From positions 1 to 51,496 of the forward strand of contig NZ_JAFRSC010000030.1 of NCBI RefSeq assembly GCF_017427765.1: a stretch of 51,496 bases of DNA, read 5' to 3'. Position 1 is the stretch's first letter. Every line of letters begins with the position of its first letter. Source of the stretch: Methanobrevibacter sp. GTDB lineage: Archaea; Methanobacteriota; Methanobacteria; Methanobacteriales; Methanobacteriaceae. The translations under genes were made by a program, and so were the position numbers. Of this stretch, positions 9,095-18,173 are shown one piece after another. Under the pieces are notes generated by a model. The model searched no databases. It was not told where the DNA came from and saw nothing but the letters and a program-made list of their open reading frames with translations.

Positions 9095-9718
9095 TTAAAC
9101 AACCCTATGCAAACCCAAATATATTTTATTTTTCTTATAAACCTTATCTAAAATTTCATTCCACTCTTCAACGGTTATGTGTCCTTTGTTTGGTATCAGA
9201 TTATCCAGTGATGATTCGTTTAAATTCAATATATCTGCCAGAATATAAGATAGTGTGCGGCCTGTCAATGACAAATCATACGGGTCATAGCCTGTTACTG
9301 CCAAAACCCAAACATTATCTTTAGAAGAGCTGTTATATTCCTTTCTTAAAGCATCAAACCAACTAGCTATCCTTTCACCATCATCAATGGAGATATAATA
9401 ATCTTCTCCAGAAAAATCAATATTTGCGCAAGCATTATTTATTTTGCTTTCAAGTTCGGGAGACCCAATCTCCAAATCAAATTCATTGTTGGTGATGGTG
9501 TCTGATAGATAGTTTTCAATTTCCTTAATGTTTTTAAAATATCCCAGAGGTTCCAATCTATCAGGATCCCTATCACATAAATCATAAATCAAATCTTCAT
9601 CAACATCACAAATCTCATATCCCTCAAGTTTATGGGATTTATATTCCTTAAAATCAATGCAATAGTTTTCCAAATCTTCCTTGTTTAAATACCAAAGAAC
9701 CTGAACCTTTTTAATCAT
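9095..9718 (-). CDS. Uncharacterised protein
   Basis: A 207-residue acidic, soluble-looking protein that I do not recognise. It has no signal peptide or membrane segment. The centre (VWVLAVTGYDPYDLSLTGRTL) looks like a folded alpha/beta core and the ends are rich in Asp, Glu and Tyr. It is convergent with the SNase-fold gene (they abut) and follows the RDD-protein gene on the same strand with 27 bases between, so it may be cotranscribed with hypE and the RDD gene. Confidence 0.7.
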   Translation of the reverse strand: MIKKVQVLWYLNKEDLENYCIDFKEYKSHKLEGYEICDVDEDLIYDLCDRDPDRLEPLGYFKNIKEIENYLSDTITNNEFDLEIGSPELESKINNACANIDFSGEDYYISIDDGERIASWFDALRKEYNSSSKDNVWVLAVTGYDPYDLSLTGRTLSYILADILNLNESSLDNLIPNKGHITVEEWNEILDKVYKKNKIYLGLHRVV

Positions 9719-9745
9719 AAAAAATCAATAAATAAAGAAATATGC

Positions 9746-10144
9746 TTAAATCATATTTACAACAACAGTTCTTGTAAGATTGCCAAATAATCTGTCAGTA
9801 TTCATGAATCTACCTACTAACCAATCGAAAATGATTGGAATCCAGTAAATTTTTGTCAGATTACGCACAATGGATTGAGCCCATGTAATATTTGAACCAT
9901 TTCTTGACCTTACTTCCAAATACATGATTGCCTTGCCTACAGTGGCGCCTTTGGCTTTTTCGAAAAATACAAAGTAGGCAAAACCTAAAATAGGAACAAT
10001 GAATGGAAATATACCATAAACTGAAATGATGTCAATAGGACTAAATATAAGGGACAATAAATATGATAGAATCCACATTACTGCTGAGACAACAAAGAAA
10101 TCCAGTACATATGCGATAATTCTTCTTGAAAAAATACTTACCAT
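9746..10144 (-). CDS. RDD-family membrane protein
   Basis: A small integral membrane protein of 132 residues with the RDD layout: a short N-terminal RRIIAYVLDFFVV segment, two or three hydrophobic helices, then GATVGKAIMYLEVR and a basic IVRNL region. RDD proteins are often suspected transporters or ion-handling proteins but the function is not known here. I start at ATG 10144, which has AGGTGATTAT just upstream; an earlier TTG at 10159 is inside hypE and lacks a better site. Its ribosome binding site overlaps the end of hypE, pointing to one transcript. Confidence 0.85.
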   Translation of the reverse strand: MVSIFSRRIIAYVLDFFVVSAVMWILSYLLSLIFSPIDIISVYGIFPFIVPILGFAYFVFFEKAKGATVGKAIMYLEVRSRNGSNITWAQSIVRNLTKIYWIPIIFDWLVGRFMNTDRLFGNLTRTVVVNMI

Positions 10145-10152
10145 ATAATCAC

Positions 10153-11172
10153 CTAACAAACTCTAGGAACCGGATCGGCAATTGGTGCTTCCAATATTCT
10201 TTCACCACCAATTGGAGTATTTACGACCACATAATCTCCTTCTACAACTTCACCAATTATTGCTGCATTTTCCCCATATTTTTCACTCTTAATAGCTTCA
10301 AGGATTTCTTCAGCCTTATCAGCCTTAACTCCCATCACCACTTTTCCTTCATTAGCTACTTCAAATGGATCAATGCCTAACATTTCAGATACTGCATGAA
10401 CCTCTTCTCTGATAGGTATTGCCTCTTGTTCCAATACAACACCAACACCTGCTTTTGAAGCCATTTCATTAATAGCATTTGCAAATCCTCCGCGAGTAGG
10501 GTCTTTCATAGCAGTAACTCCCCCAATATCAAGAGCTTTCTTAATAATATTCCACATAGGAGCCACATCAGATTTCAAATCAGTTTCAAATCCGAAACCT
10601 TCCCTAAATGACATCAGACTCATACCATGATCACCTAAGCTTCCAGTGACAATAATCTTATCTCCAACCTCTAAAGTTGAATCTCGGATTACTTCGCCTT
10701 TTTTAGCAATTCCTACACCAGTAGTTACCATGACAATTCCGTCAAGCTTATCCTGAGGCATTACTTTAGTGTCTCCAGTAATAACAGCCACATCAACTTC
10801 CTCACAGGTTTCATTCAGTGATTTCATGATTCTGTCCAAATCATCTATTGGAAATCCTTCCTGCATAATTATTGCATTAGAAATTGCCAATGGACGTGCT
10901 CCCATAACAGAAACATCATTGATTGTTCCTGCTGCTGAAATTCTACCGATATCCCCTCCAGGGAAGAATAATGGGTCAATAGTATGGCCATCAGTTGTTA
11001 CAACAATCTCCCAGTCATCGATCGGAATAGAAGCTCCATCATCTAATGCATCTAAACTAATACCACCGTTTACACTTTTTTTAGTGATATTATCCAAAAC
11101 AGTGCTGGCAATCAAATTTGCCATTACTTCTCCACCAGCACCATGATTCATACTAATTTTATCGTCTGACAT
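10153..11172 (-). CDS. hypE: Hydrogenase maturation protein HypE
   Basis: A 339- or 340-residue HypE, which with HypF converts a carbamoyl group on its C-terminal cysteine to the cyanide ligand of [NiFe]-hydrogenase iron. The N-terminus MNHGAGGEVM, ALDDGASIP, VITGDTKVM and KDPTRGGFA follow the AIR-synthase/PurM fold, and the chain ends in PRVC, the essential terminal cysteine. Two adjacent ATGs exist (11175 and 11172); AGGAGA is 5-6 bases from the second, which I choose. Methanogens need it for F420-reducing, heterodisulfide-linked and energy-converting hydrogenases. Confidence 0.96.
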   Translation of the reverse strand: MSDDKISMNHGAGGEVMANLIASTVLDNITKKSVNGGISLDALDDGASIPIDDWEIVVTTDGHTIDPLFFPGGDIGRISAAGTINDVSVMGARPLAISNAIIMQEGFPIDDLDRIMKSLNETCEEVDVAVITGDTKVMPQDKLDGIVMVTTGVGIAKKGEVIRDSTLEVGDKIIVTGSLGDHGMSLMSFREGFGFETDLKSDVAPMWNIIKKALDIGGVTAMKDPTRGGFANAINEMASKAGVGVVLEQEAIPIREEVHAVSEMLGIDPFEVANEGKVVMGVKADKAEEILEAIKSEKYGENAAIIGEVVEGDYVVVNTPIGGERILEAPIADPVPRVC

Positions 11173-11266
11173 CATATCTCCTATAATTAATTATCATTAT
11201 ATAATATGGTTAAAACAAGTATATAATTATAGTTAATATTTTTGAAAAAAATTTAAAAAAAAAGAG

Positions 11267-11289
11267 AATTTAAGAAAAAATCTTAAATT
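11267..11289 (-). terminator. Hairpin at the end of the S8e gene
   Basis: A perfect 9-base inverted repeat (AATTTAAGA / TCTTAAATT, 5-base loop) overlaps the S8e stop codon. On the minus strand it is followed by a long T-rich tract, as expected for a terminator. Confidence 0.5.
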
Positions 11290-11657
11290 AAAATTCCGTT
11301 AATAACACCATCCTGACCAGGTCTGGATGTTACTTTAGCATTACCTTCAGGAGTTTCTACGATAGCACCTTTGGTAATGATGTTCCTTCTTACGTAGTTA
11401 GGGTTTGCGGTGTTTTCAATTACACCAAGAATGTCTAATACTTGGGTTTTACCGTTAGCATCAGTAACGTTGATTTTATTACCTGTAGCTAATCTGAGTT
11501 TTTCGTTTCCGCCACGAGTTCTAATTTTTCTTAATTTTTTTTCATCTAATCTTGTTTCAGCAGGGTCTCTGCCTAATTCAGATTTTCTTTTTCCACGGTT
11601 TGCAACATTTCTTGCACCGGATGGACTTCTTGTTGATTTTCCTTGAGAAATTGCCAT
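11283..11657 (-). CDS. rps8e: Ribosomal protein S8e
   Basis: A 124-residue basic protein with the archaeal S8e start AISQGKSTRSPSGAR, the KRKSELGRDPAETRL segment and the C-terminal NPNYVRRNIITKGAIVETPEG, typical of this small-subunit protein. The start is the ATG at 11657, preceded by TTAGGTGAAATA; the frame stays open a further 36 codons upstream but that extension is not family-like. It is transcribed alone, with AT-rich DNA on both sides. Confidence 0.96.
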   Translation of the reverse strand: MAISQGKSTRSPSGARNVANRGKRKSELGRDPAETRLDEKKLRKIRTRGGNEKLRLATGNKINVTDANGKTQVLDILGVIENTANPNYVRRNIITKGAIVETPEGNAKVTSRPGQDGVINGILI

Positions 11658-11781
11658 TATTTCACCTAAATAAATGTAACTAATAATATAATAATCGCAG
11701 TCTGTAAGCCTCTTTTCAATTAAAACTATTTGCAAGATAATTAATAGCTTAATTTTTGAGAGCAAAAAAGAGCCTTAAAGA

Positions 11782-11813
11782 ATAATGATAATAAAATATT
11801 ACTTTATCATTAT
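11782..11813 (-). terminator. Inverted repeat between the acidic-protein cluster and S8e
   Basis: A perfect 10-base inverted repeat (ATAATGATAA / TTATCATTAT, 12-base loop) lies after the last small acidic gene. On the minus strand a T-run follows some 15 bases later. The right arm also contains a TATA-like TTATATATAA on its edge, so it could instead belong to the S8e promoter. Confidence 0.35.
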
Positions 11814-11851
11814 ATATAAATGTTTTATTTTTTAACTAAAAATAGAAAAAA

Positions 11852-12088
11852 TCAGGATTTATTTTTTAAAATAAAATCATCCACCAACTTGTCAAAATCC
11901 TCATCTGAAATATTTTCATCAGAAGCGGCTTTTAAGATTTTTTGAATTTCCTCTTCAGGCACGTTATCACCTAACAGATCTATCAGCAATGCCCTCAATT
12001 CTTCATCATCAATATAAGCTTCGCCGTTTTGACTCATAAGGCGAGATTCATCATCTTCATCAAAAACATAATAAGGTATATTATCCAT
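11852..12088 (-). CDS. Small acidic protein, function unknown
   Basis: A 78-residue strongly acidic protein (FDEDDESRL, DDEELRALL, VPEEEIQKIL, SDEDFDKLVDDF), mainly helical in appearance, with no cysteines and no signal peptide. The paired EEEIQKIL and DEDFDKLV helices recall EF-hand-like or small adaptor folds but I see no proper calcium loop. Start ATG has AGGTG 5 bases upstream. It follows the next acidic gene with about 8 bases between, so they form an operon. I do not recognise the family. Confidence 0.65.
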   Translation of the reverse strand: MDNIPYYVFDEDDESRLMSQNGEAYIDDEELRALLIDLLGDNVPEEEIQKILKAASDENISDEDFDKLVDDFILKNKS

Positions 12089-12096
12089 ATTAACAC

Positions 12097-12378
12097 CTAA
12101 TCAAAATCAGGGAATTCATAATAAACAATTTTGTATGGATCATCATCGAAATACCATTCATTAGGCTCCAATATTTCATCTTCATCATCAAAAAGAGAAT
12201 CTTCTTCAATATCATCGCCTTCAACTTGAATTACAATATTAACATTATCCCCTAAAGCTTCCAAGTCAATGCCGAGCTCATCAAGATTGATTTCAATTTC
12301 ATCACCTTCAACGGCGCTTTCAGGCAAGACAATAACAATTTCATCTCCAGGTTTAACTTTAATATTTTGATTATTCAA
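12097..12378 (-). CDS. Small acidic beta-rich protein, function unknown
   Basis: About 93 residues, with a beta-rich first half (IKVKPGDEIVIVLP, GDEIEINLDELGI) and a very acidic tail (IEEDSLFDDEDEILEPNEW). A GTG at 12387 has its GGAG motif immediately adjacent, whereas the TTG at 12378 lies 7 bases from GGAG, so I prefer the TTG. It sits between two other small unknown genes on the same strand. No family recognised. Confidence 0.6.
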   Translation of the reverse strand: MNNQNIKVKPGDEIVIVLPESAVEGDEIEINLDELGIDLEALGDNVNIVIQVEGDDIEEDSLFDDEDEILEPNEWYFDDDPYKIVYYEFPDFD

Positions 12379-12467
12379 ATTAACCACTCCAATTACATTA
12401 AATTTTGAGTATTGAAAACTATTTAATAGTATTTTTTAAGTCCTATTTAAAATTTGAGATAGTAACC

Positions 12468-12815
12468 TTAGTAGTTACTATCCATTTCAAAGTTGATGTT
12501 TGGAATTCCGTAGCTGTTTTTGCATCTTATTGAGCAGATTTCGGAATTTTCAATAAACATTGTGAAATATAAGCAGATGCTGTCACAATCAATGTCTATT
12601 TTAACATTAGCATTTTCCAAAATTTGTTTTGAGATGTCAAACACTTTAGATGCATTGCTGATAAATACAGATGCAGGCATATTATCCTTATCAACACTTA
12701 GGAAAACCCCATCAGATATGCCATAGTCAGCACAATATCCATTTCGTCCATCAATTTTACCCATAAAGGTATCGTTTTCTTCATCATAACTTGATATTAG
12801 TATTTGTTTTTCCAT
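12468..12815 (-). CDS. Uncharacterised small protein
   Basis: A 115-residue protein with the start ISSYDEENDTFMGKIDG and a middle SVDKDNMPASVFISNASKVFD. The YDxExDxF...ISNAS pattern is reminiscent of DUF2283-type small proteins, but similarity is too weak to assign. Four cysteines lie in the last half (IDCDSICLYF, SEICSIRC). GGAGTTGATAT precedes the ATG. It is first in the leftward trio of small genes; an 80-base AT-rich gap separates it from the next. Confidence 0.6.
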   Translation of the reverse strand: MEKQILISSYDEENDTFMGKIDGRNGYCADYGISDGVFLSVDKDNMPASVFISNASKVFDISKQILENANVKIDIDCDSICLYFTMFIENSEICSIRCKNSYGIPNINFEMDSNY

Positions 12816-12993
12816 TATATCAACTCCATACTTAGATTATATTTAATACAATATAAATAAAGTCATAGAGCATTTGAAAAGTAATATTAAAGCTTTATTA
12901 AGTCAATAATCTAATATTAAAGCAATAATATTGAAACGAATTTGTAAAATTGTATTCAAAAAAGAATATTAACAAGATAGAATAAATTTTATA

Positions 12994-13680
12994 ATGATGA
13001 TACAAGAAAGCCCGGAACAACTAGAGCTTGAAGCTGAAATAAAAGTGCAGGCAGAAAAATTTCTAACTTATCTCAACTCAACCCTTCCCGAAAGTATGGA
13101 ATTGGAATACGAAGGATTTTACAGAAGGGGATTTTTTGTAAGCAAAAAAAGATATGCAGTTATCGAAGATGGGGAAATCATCGCCAAAGGGTTGGAGCTG
13201 GTTAGAAGAGACTGGGCACCGATTGTCAAAAAAACCCAGGAAGAAATTTTAATGGCAATTCTAAAAGAGGGAGACTCTGATAAAGCCATTAAAGCTGTTA
13301 AAAAAGTCTTGAAAAGAATAAAGAAAGGTGAAGTTGACAACAAGGAACTTATCATCCACACCCAAATCACAAAACCCCTTGACCAGTACAAACAGGTCGG
13401 ACCCCATGTTGTTGCTGCAAGAAAAATTGAAGAACATGGCATTAAAGTGTCAAGAGGAACCATCATCCAGTATATAATCGTAAAAGGAAAGGGTTCAATA
13501 AGTCAGCGCGCCGTTCCATATGAATACAGTGAAGGATATGCATATGACAAGGATTATTATATCAACAATCAGTTGATTCCGGCCGTTGAAAGAATCATGT
13601 ATGCTTTCGGATATACCAGAAAGGACCTTGAAGACATGGCACGTGGTGAAGTCCAACAAAGTTTAGATGCATTCTTCTAA
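12994..13680 (+). CDS. polB2: Family-B DNA polymerase, C-terminal subunit PolB2 of a split enzyme
   Basis: A 228-residue protein equal to only the C-terminal part of an archaeal PolB. KKRYAVIEDGEIIAKGLELVRRDWAPIVK contains the KxRYA motif and the conserved RRDW segment of the palm/thumb junction, and the thumb follows (QITKPLDQYKQVGPHVVAA, then YINNQLIPAVERI near the end). In Methanothermobacter thermautotrophicus PolB is encoded as two separated polypeptides, and this matches the smaller one in size and content; the large subunit should be elsewhere in the chromosome. It is complete, with two tandem ATGs (12994, 12997), so it is not a truncated pseudogene. Confidence 0.92.
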   Translation: MMIQESPEQLELEAEIKVQAEKFLTYLNSTLPESMELEYEGFYRRGFFVSKKRYAVIEDGEIIAKGLELVRRDWAPIVKKTQEEILMAILKEGDSDKAIKAVKKVLKRIKKGEVDNKELIIHTQITKPLDQYKQVGPHVVAARKIEEHGIKVSRGTIIQYIIVKGKGSISQRAVPYEYSEGYAYDKDYYINNQLIPAVERIMYAFGYTRKDLEDMARGEVQQSLDAFF

Positions 13681-13718
13681 AAAAATTTAAATAATTTTAA
13701 AACTATAATAAAAGTCAT

Positions 13719-14414
13719 ATGATAAATGAAGAAAATGACCGTGTTGTTTTTTTCGATATTGACGGAACATTACTTGACACATCCGATTTTGCCGAAACTG
13801 CAAGAAAAGCAGCAATCGGATTAATGGTTGATAATGGTCTGCCGTTAGATAAGGATGAAGCATACGGTGTTTTAAAAACAATTATCCGTGAAAAAGGTTC
13901 CAATTATGGAAAACATTTTAACGTACTGACCCAAGTTGTTTTAGGTCATGAAGATCCCATGCTTGTAGCGCTTGGAATGATTACATACCACAATGTTAAA
14001 ATGGCTCTTTTAAGACCATTTCCAGAAACAATCGATACATTGATTTATCTTAAAAGCCAGGGATATCGCCTTGCAGTAATTTCAAATGGAATTACAATCA
14101 AACAATGGGAAAAATTAGTCAGACTCAATATCCATTCATTTTTTGATGCTGTAATTACCTCTGAAGAGGTAGGAAAAGAAAAACCCGATAAATTAATCTA
14201 TGATGTAGCACTTAGAAAAATGCATGGAAACCCTGAAAAATCCGTGATGATTGGAAATAAATTTAAAGCTGATGCATTAGGTGCTGTGAATGCAGGATTA
14301 AATGCAATTCTGGTCAATTCTGACGTTACAGAAGATGACCGAGACTACATTAAAAAAGAAAAATTAAACATTACAATTGTTGATGATATTGGTGATGTAA
14401 ATACTATTTTATAA
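13719..14414 (+). CDS. HAD-family hydrolase (HAD-IA)
   Basis: A 231-residue haloacid dehalogenase-superfamily phosphatase. Motif I is FFDIDGTLLDT near residue 11 with both aspartates, motif II is VISNG near residue 123, motif III lysine is in GKEKPDKLIY, and motif IV reads GNKFKAD, with Asn where many members have Asp. The helical cap lies between motifs I and II, the subclass I arrangement. Substrate is unknown; small phosphorylated metabolites are typical. It lies between polB2 and the convergent exonuclease gene. Confidence 0.85.
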   Translation: MINEENDRVVFFDIDGTLLDTSDFAETARKAAIGLMVDNGLPLDKDEAYGVLKTIIREKGSNYGKHFNVLTQVVLGHEDPMLVALGMITYHNVKMALLRPFPETIDTLIYLKSQGYRLAVISNGITIKQWEKLVRLNIHSFFDAVITSEEVGKEKPDKLIYDVALRKMHGNPEKSVMIGNKFKADALGAVNAGLNAILVNSDVTEDDRDYIKKEKLNITIVDDIGDVNTIL

Positions 14415-14434
14415 TCACCAAAACTAACTATTTT

Positions 14435-15208
14435 TTAAAATTCGAGTTCCAGTGTTACCGGACAGTGATCAGAACCATAAATATCTGCTAAAATTTGAGC
14501 TGATTTTACATTATCCTTTATTTCTTCGTTTACAAAAAAGTAATCAAGTCTCCAACCGGAATTTCTCTCACGAGCCTTAAAACGATAACTCCACCAACTG
14601 AAATTGCCTTCACTTTTATCAAACATTCTGAAAGTATCGATAAAACCTGCATTTTCAAGTTCATCCAGCCATGCCCTCTCTTCAGGTAGATAACCTGATT
14701 TTCCTTCACAGTTTTTAGGATTGTAAACATCAATCGGATTATGAGCTATGTTGTAGTCTCCGGTTATGACCAAATTTTTACCCTCATTTTTAAGCTCGAC
14801 AAGCTGTTTTAACAGTTCGTTGCAAAATCCAACTTTAAAATCAAGTCTTTTACCTTCCATTCCACTATTTGGGAAGTAAATATTGAATAAAATAAAATCA
14901 GGATATTCAATTTTTAAAACACGACCTTCTGAGTCAAATTCTTCAACCCCAAGGCCTTTGGTGACACAAACAGGTTCTATTTTGGAGTATGTTCCAACTC
15001 CACTGTAACCTTTCTTTTCGGCTTCATTATAACATTTGTGAAATCCGTCAGCATCAGCTAATTTCTTAGGAATTTGCTCTTGTGTGGCTCTGACTTCCTG
15101 AAAATTAATAATATCGGCATCAGTATTATCAAACCAATTCCAAAAATCTTCCTTTTTCGAAACAGCCCTAATTCCATTTACATTCCAAGAAACCAGCTTA
15201 ACAGACAT
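14435..15208 (-). CDS. xth: Exodeoxyribonuclease III / DNA uridine endonuclease, Mth212-like
   Basis: A 257-residue ExoIII/APE1-family protein. Catalytic segments are visible in order: SWNVNGIRA, INFQEVRA (metal Glu), NIYFPNSG, TGDYNIAH (Asp and Asn), WWSYR and GSDHCPV (Asp-His). It should cleave abasic sites and act as a 3'-5' exonuclease. In Methanothermobacter the homologue Mth212 also nicks directly at uracil and lies close to polB2, as here, so a role in uracil repair is a reasonable inference. Its ATG overlaps the pheS stop by one base, suggesting coupling. Confidence 0.94.
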   Translation of the reverse strand: MSVKLVSWNVNGIRAVSKKEDFWNWFDNTDADIINFQEVRATQEQIPKKLADADGFHKCYNEAEKKGYSGVGTYSKIEPVCVTKGLGVEEFDSEGRVLKIEYPDFILFNIYFPNSGMEGKRLDFKVGFCNELLKQLVELKNEGKNLVITGDYNIAHNPIDVYNPKNCEGKSGYLPEERAWLDELENAGFIDTFRMFDKSEGNFSWWSYRFKARERNSGWRLDYFFVNEEIKDNVKSAQILADIYGSDHCPVTLELEF

Positions 15209-16749
15209 TATAATTCGACCCCATTATCAAGAGGTAACTCACGAAGCCATTTGATGTCACTTTTGTAAAGCATACGGATGTCTTCAACATCATATCTTAT
15301 CATGGCCAGTCTTTCAATACCCAATCCGAAAGCTAAAGCAGGCTGGTCAATACCGAGAGGTTTTAATACTTCAGGTCTGAACATTCCGGCACCGCCCAGT
15401 TCAATCCAACTTTCTTTTTCTTCCAGATAGATTTCAGTTTCAGTAGATAAATAAGTATAAGGGAAATAAGCAGGTCTGAATCTTACTTCAAAACCTAATT
15501 TTTTATAAAACTCTTTTAAAACACCTAAAAGATTTTGATAACTGATTCCTTCACCGCACACTAATCCTTCAACCTGATGGAATTCAGGCAAATGCTTATA
15601 GTCAAAAGTTTCTCTTCTAAATACTCTTCCAACTGAAAACATTTTAATTGGAGGTTCATGTTCAAACAAGTGTTTTGTGGAAATTCCTGTAGTATGTGTT
15701 CTTAAAACACTTTGGCGAGCAATGTCTTCACTCCAATCATATTGCCAACCAATTGAACCAGTATCTGCACCGGTTTCATGAGTTTCGGCAGTCAATTTGA
15801 CTAAATCCATATCAGGCAAATCACAGGTTAGAGGATTTTTTAAATAGAATGTATCCTGCATTTCACGGGCAGCATGATCTTGAGGTTGGAAAAGTGAATC
15901 AAAATTCCAGAATGCAGATTCAACATATTCACCCTTATCTTCGACAAATCCCATATCCAAAAAGATATCTCTTATCTCATCAATAATTACTCTTAACGGA
16001 TGTTTTTTACCTGCAAAAATGACTGGAGCTTCTGCATTAATATCATAAGGACGATACTGAAGGTTTTTCCATTCCCCATCTTTTAATTGCTGGTGTGTTA
16101 ACTGAGTTGCCTGTTCCTGAATTGTAAAGCCAACTTCGAGTATAGCTTCACCTTTAGGCAATATTTTAAATGAATGTGAGGTTTCTTTTTTAACATTTAG
16201 GATATTTTTTCTGCCTGTGAGTTTTTTAACACCATTCATCAAATCATCAGTGAAAAGTTTAACTCCATCAGCATTAGATTTAAGATACTTTAAAGTTTCT
16301 TCATCAACGTCAAGTTTGGATACAAAATCCTTACCGAAATCTGTAATTGTAACCATACCCTTATCGATTTCAGCCCAGTTTTTACGGCGAAGCCAACCGA
16401 TTGCAATATTGGTTTCTTTTTTATCAACACCTGTTTCATCGGATAAGTCTTTCATATGGATTTGATTCTTATCGGCCAATGCATCCAATATTCTACGTTC
16501 CGGAAGTCCTTTTTCAGCATATTCAACTCCATCTTCAGTCAATGAATAAATCTCTTCAACATCCTTGTGCATTTCAATAATGTCTTTTGATGCAAGAGAG
16601 CCTGCTGCACTCATAACTGATTTGATATCCATACCGGTATTTTCAGCAATCTCTTCAGGAGTGGCCTCAGGATTTGCTTCCAGTTCTTTTAAAAGTTTCT
16701 TTTCATAAATATGTAATTCACTAATGGTTTTTTTAATATCCTCACTCAT
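15208..16749 (-). CDS. pheS: Phenylalanine-tRNA ligase alpha subunit
   Basis: A 513-residue class II synthetase subunit. The N-terminal 170 residues form winged-helix modules ([21 protein letters not shown] and [17 protein letters not shown]), as in archaeal PheS. The catalytic domain shows the HTTGIS segment, motif 2 SVGRVFRRE and motif 3 [14 protein letters not shown]. It charges tRNA-Phe as part of an (alpha-beta)2 enzyme; pheT is not in the window. The exonuclease gene follows with a one-base overlap. Confidence 0.97.
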   Translation of the reverse strand: MSEDIKKTISELHIYEKKLLKELEANPEATPEEIAENTGMDIKSVMSAAGSLASKDIIEMHKDVEEIYSLTEDGVEYAEKGLPERRILDALADKNQIHMKDLSDETGVDKKETNIAIGWLRRKNWAEIDKGMVTITDFGKDFVSKLDVDEETLKYLKSNADGVKLFTDDLMNGVKKLTGRKNILNVKKETSHSFKILPKGEAILEVGFTIQEQATQLTHQQLKDGEWKNLQYRPYDINAEAPVIFAGKKHPLRVIIDEIRDIFLDMGFVEDKGEYVESAFWNFDSLFQPQDHAAREMQDTFYLKNPLTCDLPDMDLVKLTAETHETGADTGSIGWQYDWSEDIARQSVLRTHTTGISTKHLFEHEPPIKMFSVGRVFRRETFDYKHLPEFHQVEGLVCGEGISYQNLLGVLKEFYKKLGFEVRFRPAYFPYTYLSTETEIYLEEKESWIELGGAGMFRPEVLKPLGIDQPALAFGLGIERLAMIRYDVEDIRMLYKSDIKWLRELPLDNGVEL

Positions 16750-16863
16750 TTAAACACCATAATAAGATTAATAATATGATAATATATGTTTAAAAACATT
16801 TATAAATATAATGTTAAAATTGAAAAAATAAGTTAATTAAATAGTTAATAAAAATAATTAATC

Positions 16864-17277
16864 ATGAGCGAAATTAACGAATCTGTAAAATTATTTGAAA
16901 GTGGATACATGTGCTCACAGGCCATGTTTGCTGCTTTTTCCCCAGATTTGGGCCTTGAAAAAGAACAAGCTTTAAAAATTGGAGCTTGTTTTGGAAGTGG
17001 AATGAGAAAAGGAGAAGTCTGCGGAGCATGCACTGGTGCCCTTATGGTTTTGGGCCTGAAATATGGTGAAAGCAAGGAAAAATCAAATGAAGCCTGTGAA
17101 AGATTTTTAGATGAATTTAAAAAAGAAAATGGATCTTACATATGCAATGATTTGCTCGGCTGCGATATTTCAACACCGGAAGGTGTGGAATTTGCTGTTG
17201 AAAATAATTTATTTAATGAATTATGTCCCAAAATGGTTGAATCAGCAGCTAAAATTACAAAAAAAATAATTAAATAA
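16864..17277 (+). CDS. C_GCAxxG_C_C family protein
   Basis: A 137-residue protein with the family signature: GYMCSQAMFAA, then GACFGSGMRKGEVCGACTGALMVLG, CERF, CNDLLGC and a late CPKMV. The regularly spaced cysteines suggest binding of a metal or Fe-S cluster, or redox activity; no function is proven for the family. There is no clear ribosome binding site before the ATG. It stands alone, divergent from pheS and convergent with the CitG-like gene. Confidence 0.9.
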   Translation: MSEINESVKLFESGYMCSQAMFAAFSPDLGLEKEQALKIGACFGSGMRKGEVCGACTGALMVLGLKYGESKEKSNEACERFLDEFKKENGSYICNDLLGCDISTPEGVEFAVENNLFNELCPKMVESAAKITKKIIK

Positions 17278-17294
17278 TGACTCATAACGAACCA

Positions 17295-18173
17295 TTATTC
17301 AAAATTAGATTTCAAATAGCTAACGAAAATGGATGCTGCTGTCAAATCGGCAGTGGTTCCAGGATTATACTTATTTTTAAATAGATAATCATCAAACTCC
17401 TTAAGTCTTTCACCAAAGTCAGCCTCATCTTTCAAGTTAAGCAAATCCCTTGTCATCATGGAAATCTTTAAAGCCTCATCTGAACCGTATTTTCTAGAAA
17501 TCAATGTATCGGGAACCTGAGATAGGATTGTCAGAAATGTCAAGACGCAGGCATCATTTTGGGATTTTTTCTCTTTTAGCTCATGATAAGTAGGAAAACC
17601 TATTTCAAAAACGGCAGGCATGTCTGAAATCATCTCACGGGCAAGCATATCCCATGGAGCTGAAATTTTAAGCACGTCAAACATTGTTTGGTTGTTATCC
17701 CTCAACTCCTGTTTGGCGCTGTCACTTGCAACGTCATATTCATCTTGATCTCCCATACCTCCGGCATCTGCAATATTGATTGCATCATACAAATCACATG
17801 CATCATCAACTGAGGTATTTGCCATTAAAACTTTAACGTTGTCTCTTATTTCATCAAAATCATCGCTGATGGCTGCAGCTACCGCAATCGGTGTTGTCAT
17901 CATCACAATACCTAAATTTGTATTGTTTTTAATCCATCTGTCGGTTTCAGCCACTGCCTGCAAAATGTATTTTCCAAGCTTAGGATTTTCAACATCAACG
18001 TCCGTACATGCTTCACGAATGGTATCTCCTATTACAATTCCGCTAATGATAAAGTCTTCAAACTCCATATCATCATAATCACGGGTCCTGTGGACATTTC
18101 CAGGTTTTGGATATCCACTAACTTCAAGAGCAGATGCAATCTGTGCAATCTTAGCAATTTCTTGAGGATTCAT
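17295..18173 (-). CDS. Triphosphoribosyl-dephospho-CoA synthase (CitG)-like protein
   Basis: A 292-residue all-helical protein of the CitG/MdcB family. [13 protein letters not shown] near residue 20, [31 protein letters not shown] and [18 protein letters not shown] correspond to the family's substrate-binding segments. Bacterial members make the citrate lyase prosthetic group, but there is no citrate lyase here and methanogens carry this family widely, so the substrate is probably different. Its ATG overlaps the hemB stop (ATGA), indicating translational coupling with tetrapyrrole synthesis. Confidence 0.82.
   Translation of the reverse strand: MNPQEIAKIAQIASALEVSGYPKPGNVHRTRDYDDMEFEDFIISGIVIGDTIREACTDVDVENPKLGKYILQAVAETDRWIKNNTNLGIVMMTTPIAVAAAISDDFDEIRDNVKVLMANTSVDDACDLYDAINIADAGGMGDQDEYDVASDSAKQELRDNNQTMFDVLKISAPWDMLAREMISDMPAVFEIGFPTYHELKEKKSQNDACVLTFLTILSQVPDTLISRKYGSDEALKISMMTRDLLNLKDEADFGERLKEFDDYLFKNKYNPGTTADLTAASIFVSYLKSNFE

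Noticed and set aside
12994..13680. PolB2 as a truncated pseudogene
   Set aside because: Methanobacteriales naturally encode PolB as two polypeptides and the thumb domain is intact with a proper start and stop.
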